From: an uncultured Clostridia bacterium
GTDB lineage: Bacteria; Bacillota; Clostridia; TANB77; CAG-508
DNA length: 33,967 nucleotides
Direction: 5' to 3'
NCBI GenBank assembly: GCA_947628395.1
Contig: CANQZP010000004.1
Span: 1-33,967 of the forward strand
Both the position numbers and the translations under genes were made by a program. Position 1 is the first letter of the stretch; each line of letters begins with the position of its first letter. Under the pieces are notes generated by a model. That model had not been told where the DNA came from and searched no databases. It was given only the letters and a program-made list of their open reading frames with translations. This document shows positions 30,401 to 33,967 of this stretch, one piece after another.

Positions 30401-30553
30401 AATGATGAGGACAACAAAGATACAGCAGAATTACTAATTGAAATTAAGACAGGTGATAAAACTTTAATATTAATGTCAGTTGGATTATTGATAGTACTAG
30501 TAGAACTAGGAGCTATAGGATTAATTTCAAGAAAAAGAAAAGATGACAAATAA
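12422..30553 (+). CDS. Giant modular cell-surface adhesin (6043 aa): SpaA-like, GLUG, MucBP-like and Cna_B/DUF11-like domains
   Basis: Uninterrupted 18,132-bp ORF. RBS aaaggag upstream, N-terminal hydrophobic segment, DLDGDGTAE loop, GLUG motifs (YIGGIIG... NCYNTGNI), HHYLKNT/IHHYREG MucBP-like motifs, repeated KTWEDN...RRPENITIELLRDG and VVWEDEQD...YVITNTLND Cna_B motifs, C-terminal EIKTGD, TM and RKRKDDK. Confidence 0.95.
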   Translation: MKKVEKKQMQKNLNLKFLFLKLLVISLIIVTSIFVIKRRNEFNKITDPDILRAMNYKQFNDDDKKVDNTGINFIAFFAKDLDGDGTAEMLNGSSSLIENTPNLYMDISISGEGKLKNGEITIQGSNFTYSTAQLPDSIIGEKYVGQTSKIKLNEEIPGGQSKIIEGKIKASLDLRSTKNYSGTGKVTLKGTYYASDEDETGTPIEKTFDLVTDWHGISKTTLKGTGETNTNGGKDLVKENDLILSPTIEIKESANQLILQKQVLEVEIPEIKGHAPTEVTCPEAGESFQYDSENRKVTITKEANIDLDGNVITSLARTNKYKLTVKYPKEAFDEIGGSSYSVSFNAKGWNYCLNNQNKEFTSPQVSSNTCTIRYGFENPKGSTMNVFPSIQSTISKSPVIDVYEGKRDEEYKDTYRVSWRWLIGDSTQIKGETTLEQDKYDEFDNTQSNNFVKTTSIYFSGQERVLGEDGTITVYNKDDDNEPIVTFTKDNWDKNYELEGDINNLKFVMSQPIISNSEMYIYQTKEIDDYEVKNTFDYEEFDELENISTYVKCTYDSLVVSKGVSAKYYGPYSSFDYTISPSEMTNVEPQDVTFTIKANKEENYCEGWVNGQFLLELPDSILKANVTDVSSNNDKVTIESWSSYRENNKNYIKIVTDNDEPETFNITIKSQLTANPLMGTTTLNPALYAYNEKYDHYKNKSQDKYDLNNNLKTDDKIGYKTASLSVMAPSGLQSSEYVTEYNNEKDSRVDAPNIADIEKTSEEMKAKINVGLVSNYTGNITDIVVVGNLPYENNKDLITGNSLKSTFTPSLKNGINIPEEYKQGTTVYYTEDESATQVIDNKWTKAEDVTDKNYSRFKKYLIDFGTRKVSNKGTIDINYEVTIPNTTGVNRAAFASHAVYYSLETGNGKIPTKLSTNKVGIQVVEKYELTGGKNKRGYENVLVPGATYNISYLDANDELVTKIATTDDQGKLVFEDLYIEKEYTLREISASKDFVVSPEIIKFKVVKQEDGTLKYEIISVENQETGDFRTAPEFKEDESGMPIMDTKIDDEARYDLNIKKVEKDSTTPIPEVRFTIKGKGLNETYKSDEQGIVTFPALIPGVEYEIKETTADGYYVIQDPITFSLVRNEETHKLEFKTDSKYLKDVTVDENKEETFRTIVDAQIENEKIPLYNLEIIKVEEDLKEANIEKLDKLEGAKFSVIYQDDDYVKEYTTNQDGKITLEGLYQYVDGKYITGKYTIIETLAPSGYASNNEEIVISAQKNTDDELEVSIENRDNLISIRDIEIEDDTVKLYLQDKPLFELKKKDSETGNPLVAEFIIYEVDENRNIIDYAKDTYDEYVGTKNSDGDYVVKTGEDGIVRLPLRGGIYKAVEVVYPEGYRKDVAENYFIIGNKKMTEVEVEEEEPIIGTVDINYIEDLVDLAKFVNDGDNYKGYEVRLMRNLDFKDPGSYKNYERTDYGDLNGDEEPQTIMEELTSIEGTGFTPIGTRTVNQGKVLPFSGVFNGQGHEISNLYMKLPEESTNSYGFFGYTENAKILNLSMSGTISGHQYIGGIIGEARGNCVIDNVCNKVNISDSQYVGGIIGWVYQEGSEKHTIKISNSHNEGDIENFAYGGGIIGYIMNGSQDLLTIELSNCYNSKEINSGTNSSYIGGLIGYDYNANLIFENCYNTGNIFANSGANEIGGLLSGTYNGNLILENCYNTGNIVADSIVNQIGGLIGQSNNATFKDCYNEGNISSNNEISIQAVGGFIGTDSSNTTMKFEKCHNSGEINIISNDVGGFIGQSYGNSNFEFIDSFNEGNITSTLRIGGFVGSQSNGKTKIINSYNNSELKKMEGKNGDTSIGGFVASCGGDYEITNCYNSGKIEGDILGNGSVGGLIANSGSGNGKISDSKNLAEIEIGMAEYIGGIFGQNYGSSLEIYNSHNESNITVGGESSNTNNSYRYIGGIIGLGSCPTKINSCYNTGTITNKRSQISGYDYIGGIEGINRYPGYLKDVYNTGNIINNNSSNVYIAGVVGASYGGGYYKKVYNTGNINTTNGASSDVGGIVGNLNTKMSFIDIENKGNIDVNEITGGSSSYIGGVIGQDTGGSSVEYTRNSGKINITSKSNVQNYIGGILGFHYGTLSNSYNTGSIHANRGESEEETPCTFYAGGLIGHCSSGENKTISDCYNKGEVIIQSKSISTSSQNYIGGLFGQNIGYSVSNCYNIGKVSALNIDGQAYTGGISGQISGNITKCYNISNIEVTASNMVYSGGIIGLTSGSGKISECYDVGNISANSTTNCVYVGGVAGNNLCNIENCYQSGTINATGASGSGNYIGGITGLSPSNGNISGCIHKGDITVNTKTPAYIGGINGNLVGGKVSNSKNTGNITGAGVGSVYIGGINGNATVSTENCSNEGNIIGTSTGQGCYGGINGQISGLINVTNCSNTGNVTGTSASPSYVGGINGALHGSKPENVVSECNNSGKIEGDSSSAYVFVGGINGQATSPVKSCKNIGYIVSESKLESETVGAPPRYVGGINGQLNGASVSECNNTGKVNVTSTGEVYIGGINGQNQGGAVSNSNNIGDIEGLSTQAPVYSGGINGKQSNITSGSYNSGNIKSTSKVVVYSGGITGLLEKSSRITDSNNKGNIESTVTNETPTEYVGGIVGYIGDSNPEAVSNCYYLSSITIKGNPKNEYGTSKETIEDNNIDKNITTPDIEDNYKELSEVVKDNNWKENSESEDGYPELKFDIPVVEKVLTVSSIDDLVNLAISIEDGETYAGEKITLTKDLDFNDKEELKSNFTGIGTQRIFSFYGEFDGQDFTIKHAPTSIFRYVIGGNIHNLNVKDGGSIVDTGEEVTISNCSFEGNVTSILNVSTGGIANTVSNNSTIENCYTKGTATNLNGGIVGSVTGGGTIKDCHNEMEITSNMSTGGISGSGGTIINCYNTGDITVERGMSNSNGSGGASAAGIVVGNATIYNSHNLGDISVKSSLTANSSTDVHVSVSAGGICSSGTAINCYNTGTITAEGSATWTDSRNSGRGSHYCYVYCGGISGSGSAEDSYNSGIVKSKSSFTLTTTNTNSGLLKGDARSFAGGVVGEFSNTITRCYNSGVVTSEANTPSKNVFTYSLAGGVAGYTGNNAIINDCYNTGDVTSNNTTNVNKANSDYYSYEDISGAGGILGGFDINRAQNTNVSNSYNTGDLTAEASKEGINYAGPIIGTIINSQGYITDETNRFGLENNIDNSYYLDSKKIDSTNKNEFGIPASDYDLRSEALYNKLNVDNIWLHDGRNYPTLPKVILSELSEGTSIDIKNTQATYFIHASYTGEGSIKIDEDPTEAENPVDVEERKYGESNTKKITITPAEGYTISSITINGEPVNLTEEEKELFVIEPNHFTNIDEDKNIVITFTNIKKMFTIEKKGEDDKPLENATFEIVNKENEKDKYTVVTDKEGKAEVIVKDYGTYTVKETVAPEHYILSDKSEDITLSAEKNDSQLISFDNTKKATLTVHHYLKNTQHRVAPDQVSEGNPEDTYTTLPHYDLDGLELAKDESGEYILPKETSGTYGSESKEIEYFYEPKEVELLIHHYREGTEEEVHEDTVEKFQGEVTFSQNDESYSINTNSPYNPSGNKEYLELLDKYICTGLSFTDKITDETTDKNVEEQINITGSSELTYYYIDREYDITTKIKKHTENVFDIMSGSMKDVDVEGGEITGDYTKEYTEEEGIKYVETVKIDENQENVINIKPNETYDIKSIKVTSGEKPEETIYEKDTKEDNAGYTKLDDGSININNFQKVREDKLVVAEFERKQGNVIIHHKLKGSEKPVPSKTGETVGDKTLKGYVGDEYIAYASEDVSILYKVDSVDGDVNGEYSEEQKEVTYYYVLKDAEITHTLEKEAPEFLTEEGGKVKYEIKYNATIKDFKGNATITIEDTLPYKIDKDNSDLAEGDYNGDKTITWTIKENEIDTEKAQEAKTISITKTIYVTYKDDSMPVIGEIVNHVKTKIHLDTTEQDKETEKDSEPSKLDYKIDISGTKTWEDNETQKKRRPENITIELLRDGTKIAEKTIDNSDNAKYDFEQLQKYDAEGRAYNYTVKEKEESHFYTPSVEGYNIKNKFTRPEDKKDITAKVVWEDEQDEYGERPDSVKIKIKDGEEEVETVTVTEEEGWQHTFNEYVYNENGEEITYTIDQEESSPGELKYYHTDIDNTKYVITNTLNDVQIDQELTKTAVPTVTNEEEPIEYTITYHGVIKDFEGDAEIKIVDTLPYEIDEDGSSIGDGHYDKDKKTITWTETRKNINTKEKGQDEVIDITKTIKVLYKDINVIAPIVNQIEGTATFSTTPREKKIEPKPTEITPDYKVSISGTKTWEDNDTQKKRRPENITIELLRNGTKIAERVINNSDNATYDFGELQKYDEKGIAYNYTVREKEESHFYTPSVEAGTYNLKNKFTRPEDKKDITVRVVWEDEQDRYEERPDSVEVKIKDGEKVVETATVTKDESWKHTFNVYVYNENGEDITYTIDQEESSPGELKFYHTDIDNTEYVITNTLNDVPIDQELEKTAVPTVTNEEEPIEYTITYHGVIKDFEGDAEIKIVDTLPYEIDEDGSSIGDGHYDKDKKTITWTETRKNINTAEDGEEVIDITKTIKVLYKDINVIAPIINKIEGTATFSTTPREKKIEPKPTEINPDYKVSISGTKTWEDNDTQKKRRPENITIELLRDGTKIAERTIDNSDNAKYDFGELPKYDAEGRAYEYTVKEKEESHFYTPSVESGTYNLKNKFTRPEDKKDITARVVWEDEQDRYGERPDSVKIKIKDGEKVVETATVTKDEEWQHTFNVYVYNENGEDITYTIDEEEFTKEDLKYYTIDVNNGTYTITNTLNHVNTNQELVKTGPEKITKEGEAIEYNIKYNATIDDLKGNATIKIIDTLPYKIDSSKSQIAEGDYDETNKTITWTKILENVDTEADGPQTVEINKTIRLYYKDINVVEPIVNRIKSEVTYSSSPQKDEITPDPTEVIQDYRISIPVRKIWTETTDKQKLKRPEKITVQLLNGDTVVDSHDLATTDNLEYTFENLPKYDKNGQVIDYKIKEVDSGKFYTPEINGNKDTGFVLNNVFGIDSKLNIDAKVVWQDENNRYSVRPNSVIIVIKDEKGNEQTQTVTDRDGWHHEFVLDEYDENGDEKTYVIGEKEVHEGELKYYKIDLNNENFTITNTLNDVGIDQTLQKDGPDRITDEGEAIEYTIHYHGTINNLKGSATIEIVDTLPYEIEIGSDINGARYDETNKTLTWTERIDNIDTEANGPRDIDITKIIKIHYKNLNVVGKIANNAKATAKFNVTPREYPVDAKVKETEQDYRISIPVTKNWTETTEKQKEKRPQRITLEVLNGETVVASQDLDTKDNLEYSFDDLPKYDQEGNEIKYTVREKESGYFYRAEVSGSQNAGYTVNNIFTKPKDKVKVDAKIEWEDNDNEEETRPDKVVVVVKDETGKEERQTVTKDDDWHYEFTLDKYDENGDEKKYAIDEEEKNPGDLKYYSKEVDDTTYTITNTLGDNEKSITVNKVWNDNNNLYERRPSSVIVELYGDGQKVQEKLITQRDNWQCTFDKLKNINYKTDSEIVYTVQEKEAVKGDLKFYQGVIEGYTITNNFRVPDDTEDIVVRKEWTRDEEYKNEYRPKSIVAILYGDGVEVARGEITAANGWQYTFKPRKYNEVTGKEIVYTIDETEKNEGELSAYTKSISGFLIKNKFTLIDPKYECEIEKDGPDAITSRDEVLNYSIRYQAKVDDYEGDAKVLIVDELPYEIDEARSNIGGGVYDREKKTITWTEEIKDINTFEYGTRIIDFTKNFRVVFKDIDITKAKLVNKAHGELYLGKEPIVIEAESKETDVKLKFNLDVEKDIVRILLNGQDVQISDPKLSKVAVHRKEVNNAQIQAEYVIRVINTESLSGEATIVDELPKDMRFVAEESDPRWVVSEGGKLRAKTGNILPGESTELRVVVKWIGGEDTFGLKSNTAYLEELKGEGDFKEANDEDNKDTAELLIEIKTGDKTLILMSVGLLIVLVELGAIGLISRKRKDDK
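15196..16610 (+). other. Tandem SpaA/Cna_B-like prealbumin domains in the giant adhesin
   Basis: YDLNIKKVEKDSTTPIPEVRFTIKG...YEIKETTADGYY; YNLEIIKVEEDLKE...YTIIETLAPSGYA; FELKKKDSETGNPL...YKAVEVVYPEGYR. These are E-box-like ends. Confidence 0.75.
16650..20460 (+). repeat. GLUG repeat array 1 (about 34 units)
   Basis: Opens with DINYIEDLVDLAKFVNDGDNYKGYEVRLMRNLDFKD...FSGVFNGQGHEISNLYM. Then 34 hand-counted [YVD]xGG[ILVF]xG motifs alternating with xCYNTGNI. Confidence 0.85.
20632..22264 (+). repeat. GLUG repeat array 2 (about 10 units)
   Basis: A second opener (VSSIDDLVNLAISIEDGETYAGEKITLTKDLDFNDK...GIGTQRIFSFYGEFDGQDFTI) followed by NCYTKG/STGGISG-type units. Confidence 0.8.
22866..24010 (+). 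other. MucBP-like domains (three)
   Basis: LTVHHYLKNTQHRVAPDQ...EIEYFYEPK; LLIHHYREGTEEEVHEDT...LTYYYIDR; VIIHHKLKGSEKPVPSKT...VTYYYVLKD. Confidence 0.7.
24011..28981 (+). repeat. Five composite tandem modules (990, 993, 990, 999, 999 bp): DUF11-like + Cna_B + Cna_B
   Basis: Unit starts at about 24011, 25001, 25994, 26984 and 27983. Each has IEYTITYHGxIKDFxGDAxIxIVDTLPYxID, then a KTW/KxWTE Cna_B unit, then a VVWxDExxRYxxRP Cna_B unit ending ITNTLND. Confidence 0.9.
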
Positions 30554-30589
30554 CTATAAGAAATTGTTCTTGTAAGATAAAAACAAAAG

Positions 30590-30634
30590 AACACCTTCCA
30601 AAAGTTTAAATAAATGAAACTTTTGGAAGGTGTT
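30590..30634 (+). terminator. Rho-independent terminator of the giant adhesin gene
   Basis: Perfect 18-bp stem aacaccttccaaaagttt / aaacttttggaaggtgtt, T-rich tail, 36 bp after the stop codon. Confidence 0.8.
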
Positions 30635-30685
30635 TATTTTACTGTATAGGAAAAAAATCAGCTTTTATTTTGGTAAGATTTGTGC

Positions 30686-30691
30686 TATAAT
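30686..30691 (+). promoter_or_regulatory. Putative -10 (TGTGCTATAAT) for the 30717 ORF
   Basis: Extended -10-like TGTGCTATAAT 26 bp upstream of the start; RBS aagggagg follows. Confidence 0.45.
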
Positions 30692-30716
30692 ATAAAAAAA
30701 TTAAGGGAGGGAATTT

Positions 30717-31874
30717 ATGATAATAGTTGATTATTTTAAAAATTTTATAAATAAAATAAAAAGTAAAAAACAAAATCAACTATTATTAGACGTACCTGAA
30801 AATACTTATACCAGTTTAATAAATAGTTCTCAAATTGATTCTATTATAAATAATATGCCCCAAAATCTATCTGAAATAGAAAAAGCATATTACATATATC
30901 TAGAACTTGGAAAAATTGTTAGTGAGAATCCCAATTTCGTATTTACTGATCTAAAAGGAAGGGAAAAACTTTATGATAATGCAATAGATAGTAATTATTA
31001 TGGTATATGTAAATCAATTTCAGAATTATATGTTAGTATATTAAGAGATAAAAGAATAGGGATATCTGCTGATTTAGTAAAAAAACAGCCTAACAGTTCA
31101 ATTTCTCATATTGATGTAGTATTAAAGATAAATGGAAATAATTATATAGTAAATTTAATAAGTGATTTATCTAGAATAAAGACATCAAGAAGAGTAAATT
31201 CTTTTTGTTTTGACTTAAATAGATCTCAAAATCATCCGATAATTGACGAAGAAAATGAATTATATTTAATTAGATTAGAAAATTATTATGGTAAAATAGA
31301 TAGCTTAACAAGAGAAGATATTGAACAATTGGACAAAAAATTAGGATATAGTTTTTTTATTCCACAACTTTCAAATGAGAATGAAAGAGGATTTTATACA
31401 GAGGATGCAATAGAACTTTTAAGAAAAGATATGAATAATCCAGATTCATTTAAAAAATATGTATTACATAATAAAGATGTTCCCCAAAAAGAAATACTTA
31501 AATATAAGTTAGATTATATTTTTGAAAATATAAATAAATTGACAGATTATAATAGTAATATGAATTATTTAGAAAATATAAGATATTATGTATATGTAGC
31601 CCAAAAAATATTATCTCCAAAAGAAGGTCGTAGATTACAAGCTTATGTAGCAAAAGTAGGAGATGATGTGTCTAACATAATATCAATAATAAAAGTTAAA
31701 TCTGATAATAAAAATAATCTATATTACGTTTATTCTGATAAAGATAATAAATATCTGTATAAAACACCAGAAGAAATGAAAAACTTTATTGATAACATTG
31801 ATAGAGATTCATTAAATATAATAGGAACATTTGACAGATTTAATCCAAGAAAAATTGATGAGCTTGAATTATAA
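30717..31874 (+). CDS. Putative transglutaminase-like (cysteine protease fold) protein
   Basis: YYGICKSISELYVSIL (candidate Cys, tgt 31008-31010), SHIDVVLKINGNNYIVNLISDLSRI (candidate His at 31107, Asp/Asn after). This is the Cys-His-Asp order of TGase-fold domains. No signal peptide. Confidence 0.5.
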   Translation: MIIVDYFKNFINKIKSKKQNQLLLDVPENTYTSLINSSQIDSIINNMPQNLSEIEKAYYIYLELGKIVSENPNFVFTDLKGREKLYDNAIDSNYYGICKSISELYVSILRDKRIGISADLVKKQPNSSISHIDVVLKINGNNYIVNLISDLSRIKTSRRVNSFCFDLNRSQNHPIIDEENELYLIRLENYYGKIDSLTREDIEQLDKKLGYSFFIPQLSNENERGFYTEDAIELLRKDMNNPDSFKKYVLHNKDVPQKEILKYKLDYIFENINKLTDYNSNMNYLENIRYYVYVAQKILSPKEGRRLQAYVAKVGDDVSNIISIIKVKSDNKNNLYYVYSDKDNKYLYKTPEEMKNFIDNIDRDSLNIIGTFDRFNPRKIDELEL

Positions 31875-31939
31875 ACAAGATTTAAGATATATAAATTTGT
31901 TTCAAAGAAACGGGCAATTGTTAAAAGTTCATACAATAA

Positions 31940-31967
31940 AAACTCCTATACAATCGTATAGGAGTTT
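31940..31967. terminator. Bidirectional intrinsic terminator
   Basis: aaactcctata-caatcg-tataggagttt, with a T-tract on the + strand; the left A-rich flank gives a T-rich tail on the - strand. Confidence 0.75.
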
Positions 31968-31972
31968 TTTGA

Positions 31973-32045
31973 TGAGCCATAGAGGATTCGAACTTCCGAG
32001 CGTCAGATTAAGAGTCATTTGCTCTAATAACTAAGCTAATGGTGC
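31973..32045 (-). pseudogene. Degenerate tRNA-Lys(CTT)-like sequence (pseudo-tRNA)
   Basis: Reverse complement GCACCAT-TA-GCTT-AGTTATTA-GAGC-A-AATGA-CTCTTAA-TCTGA-CGCTC-GGAAG-TTCGAAT-CCTCT-ATGGCTC-A has exact 73-nt tRNA spacing and anticodon CTT. Anticodon stem is 2/5 paired, acceptor 5/7, G18G19 absent, no encoded CCA. Confidence 0.6.
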
Positions 32046-32175
32046 ATGATTTACTATATATAATCAATTTTACCATGATTAAAATTGACTTTTATAAAAA
32101 AATATGCTAAAATATTACTAAAGTATGAATAATATTCAAAAAATATCATATAATAGTAACAAGGAGATGATAACA

Positions 32176-32823
32176 ATGAATTGTTATAATATGGTTTTAG
32201 AATATATAAATAATGTAGGACAAGGAATCCCAATTTTTATTGAAGAAATAAAAGATTATATTATCAAATTTTATGACCAAAATGAGAAAGAAAAAGTATA
32301 TAATAATATAAAAGCAATCTTAAATAGAATGAATAAAGAAGGTATTATACAAACTGCTTATAAAGGTATTTATTATATTCCTGCTGAAAGTATTTTTGGA
32401 AAAGTTCCTTTAAGTAACAGACAAATTATTATGTATAAATATATGATGGACAAAAATGGAAATATCAAAGGATATTTTACAGGTGCAAAACTTTTTAATG
32501 ATGCTCACTTAACAACACAAGTTCCTAATATCCTTGATATAGCTACAAATGAATGTAAAAACTTTAATAAATATGAAAATAAAAATCTAAAGGTTGTTTT
32601 AAGAAAACCAAAAATTACAGTTAATAATGACAATTACAAATATTTACAGCTATTTGATTTGATTGAAAACAAAGACCATATTGGTATAGAAGTAGATAAT
32701 CCGAATGAAATTATTTACCAATTTATTATAGAAAATAATTTAGATTTTGAAAAAATAATAAAATATGCTATGGATACAAAAAGCAGAACAGTTATCAATA
32801 AAATACTTGTACTAGCAAGATAG
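32176..32823 (+). CDS. abiEi: AbiEi-family antitoxin-like protein (type IV TA; DUF6088-like)
   Basis: N-terminal wHTH-like region, LNRMNKEGIIQTAYKGIYYIP, GYFTGAKLFNDAHLTTQVPNILDIATN, located directly before the AbiEii gene. AAGGAG at 32161-32166 supports ATG 32176 rather than the ORF-track start at 32125. Confidence 0.8.
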   Translation: MNCYNMVLEYINNVGQGIPIFIEEIKDYIIKFYDQNEKEKVYNNIKAILNRMNKEGIIQTAYKGIYYIPAESIFGKVPLSNRQIIMYKYMMDKNGNIKGYFTGAKLFNDAHLTTQVPNILDIATNECKNFNKYENKNLKVVLRKPKITVNNDNYKYLQLFDLIENKDHIGIEVDNPNEIIYQFIIENNLDFEKIIKYAMDTKSRTVINKILVLAR

Positions 32824-32832
32824 GAGAGGGAT

Positions 32833-33783
32833 ATGTTATTGCATTTAGATAAAGAAAATTTTAAAAAATTAATAGATATAATAAGTAATAGAACTGGTAT
32901 TGGCTCAGATATTATAGAAAAAGATTATTATGTTTGCAGTATACTAAAAGAATTATCTGAAAAACAAGATGAATTGCAAGCATATTTTAAAGGTGGAACA
33001 GCAATTTATAAAATATTAGACACAATGAATCGTTTTTCAGAAGATATAGATTTAACAGTAAAAGTACTTCCAGAACAATCAAATACAAAAAATAGAAAAA
33101 GATTAAAAGAATCAGCTTTAGGGTATAAAATTTCTGAATTAGAATTATCAAAAGATGAGTGCATTGATAATAAAGGAAGTGTTACAGGTATATATAGATA
33201 TGATTCCATTTATAATATAAATGAGGCTCCTTTACATAGGGCTGGCATAATTCAAGTAGAGGCAACTTCTTTTACTGTTAGTGAGCCTTTCGATAAATAT
33301 ACTATAGAGCCACTTATATATAAATTATCTAATGAAAATGAAAAAAATGTATTAGAAAGTCAGTTTGAAATATCAAAGTTTGATATAAATATTATTAAGC
33401 TTGAAAGAATGTTTATAGATAAAATTTTCGCAGCAGAATTTTATTATATAAGAAAGATGTATAATGATGTTTCTAAACATTTATACGATATTTCAGTATT
33501 ATCACAAAATGAAAATATTGAAAAATTATTAAAAAATAAAGATGAAATGGAAAAATTGATTTTTTATAAAAGAGAAGAAGAAAAGGTTAGAATTGGTGGT
33601 ATTGATAGTAATACAAAAATAAAAGATTTTAATTACTTTAAATTAGATTTTAATGATGAACTTATACAAGAATTTAATAATATGCAATATAAATATGTTC
33701 TTGATGATAAATATAAAATTACAATGGATTATACTAAAAATGTAATATTAGAAATTTATAATTTTATAAAAAAGTGTTTTTAA
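32833..33783 (+). CDS. abiEii: AbiEii/AbiGii nucleotidyltransferase-like toxin
   Basis: Nucleotidyltransferase motif FKGGTAIYKILDTMNRFSEDIDLTV (GGT...DxD); IEKDYYVC N-terminus. RBS aggaga. Confidence 0.88.
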   Translation: MLLHLDKENFKKLIDIISNRTGIGSDIIEKDYYVCSILKELSEKQDELQAYFKGGTAIYKILDTMNRFSEDIDLTVKVLPEQSNTKNRKRLKESALGYKISELELSKDECIDNKGSVTGIYRYDSIYNINEAPLHRAGIIQVEATSFTVSEPFDKYTIEPLIYKLSNENEKNVLESQFEISKFDINIIKLERMFIDKIFAAEFYYIRKMYNDVSKHLYDISVLSQNENIEKLLKNKDEMEKLIFYKREEEKVRIGGIDSNTKIKDFNYFKLDFNDELIQEFNNMQYKYVLDDKYKITMDYTKNVILEIYNFIKKCF

Positions 33784-33807
33784 TAATTTCAATAAGAACA
33801 CTTTTTT
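33768..33807 (+). terminator. Intrinsic terminator overlapping the abiEii stop codon
   Basis: aaaaaagtgtttt ... aagaacactttttt hairpin with T-tract. Confidence 0.6.
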
Positions 33808-33917
33808 GTTACTGAAGTCATAAGCCAAAGAAGTAATGTCCTACGTAATAAAAAATATTTAATAAATATACTCGAAATTATTAACAAAATAAACTAAAAA
33901 ATAAATTAAAAATTTTT

Positions 33918-33960
33918 AAAATAAACTAAAAGTTTTTTATAACATTTAGTTTATTTTTTT
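33918..33960. terminator. AT-rich intrinsic terminator hairpin
   Basis: aaaataaactaaa (33918-33930) / tttagtttatttt (33945-33957), perfect 13-bp stem with T-tract. Confidence 0.5.
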
Positions 33961-33967
33961 ACACAAT

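Noticed and set aside
29761-30594. 277-aa antisense ORF
   Set aside because: Opposite the Cna_B/DUF11-like C-terminus and sorting signal of the giant gene. Low-complexity Ser/Leu-rich translation, no recognisable motif; explained by codon bias of the sense strand.
31831-32034. 67-aa + strand ORF
   Set aside because: Spans the end of the 30717 ORF, a terminator hairpin and the antisense of the tRNA-like sequence; no domain or RBS support.

Overview
AT-rich window, probably from a Firmicutes/Clostridia-like genome. Nearly all coding sequence is on the + strand. From left to right: (1) a long imperfect palindrome followed by an ABC exporter half-transporter gene; (2) a GC-rich inverted-repeat (MITE-like) element; (3) a pilus operon with an LPSTG backbone pilin, a class C sortase and an IPKTG ancillary pilin; (4) a second surface-protein locus with a 1811-aa vWA/LamG-like LPLTG tip-type adhesin, a class B sortase and an uninterrupted 18.1-kb ORF. 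That ORF encodes a 6043-aa modular surface protein with SpaA-like domains, about 44 GLUG repeats, MucBP-like domains, five ~330-aa composite isopeptide-type modules, and a non-canonical IKTGD C-terminal sorting signal; (5) a putative transglutaminase-fold protein; (6) a degenerate tRNA-Lys(CTT)-like sequence on the - strand with its own terminator hairpin; (7) an AbiEi/AbiEii type IV toxin-antitoxin pair. The most notable points are the giant adhesin and its adjacent class B sortase, a shared promoter motif (TTATATGCAAAA) at matching positions upstream of both surface operons, recent mosaic duplication inside the giant gene, a Cys/Ser ladder along the GLUG solenoid, and several hairpin or palindromic intergenic elements. 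All domain names come from motif reading only; no database search was run.
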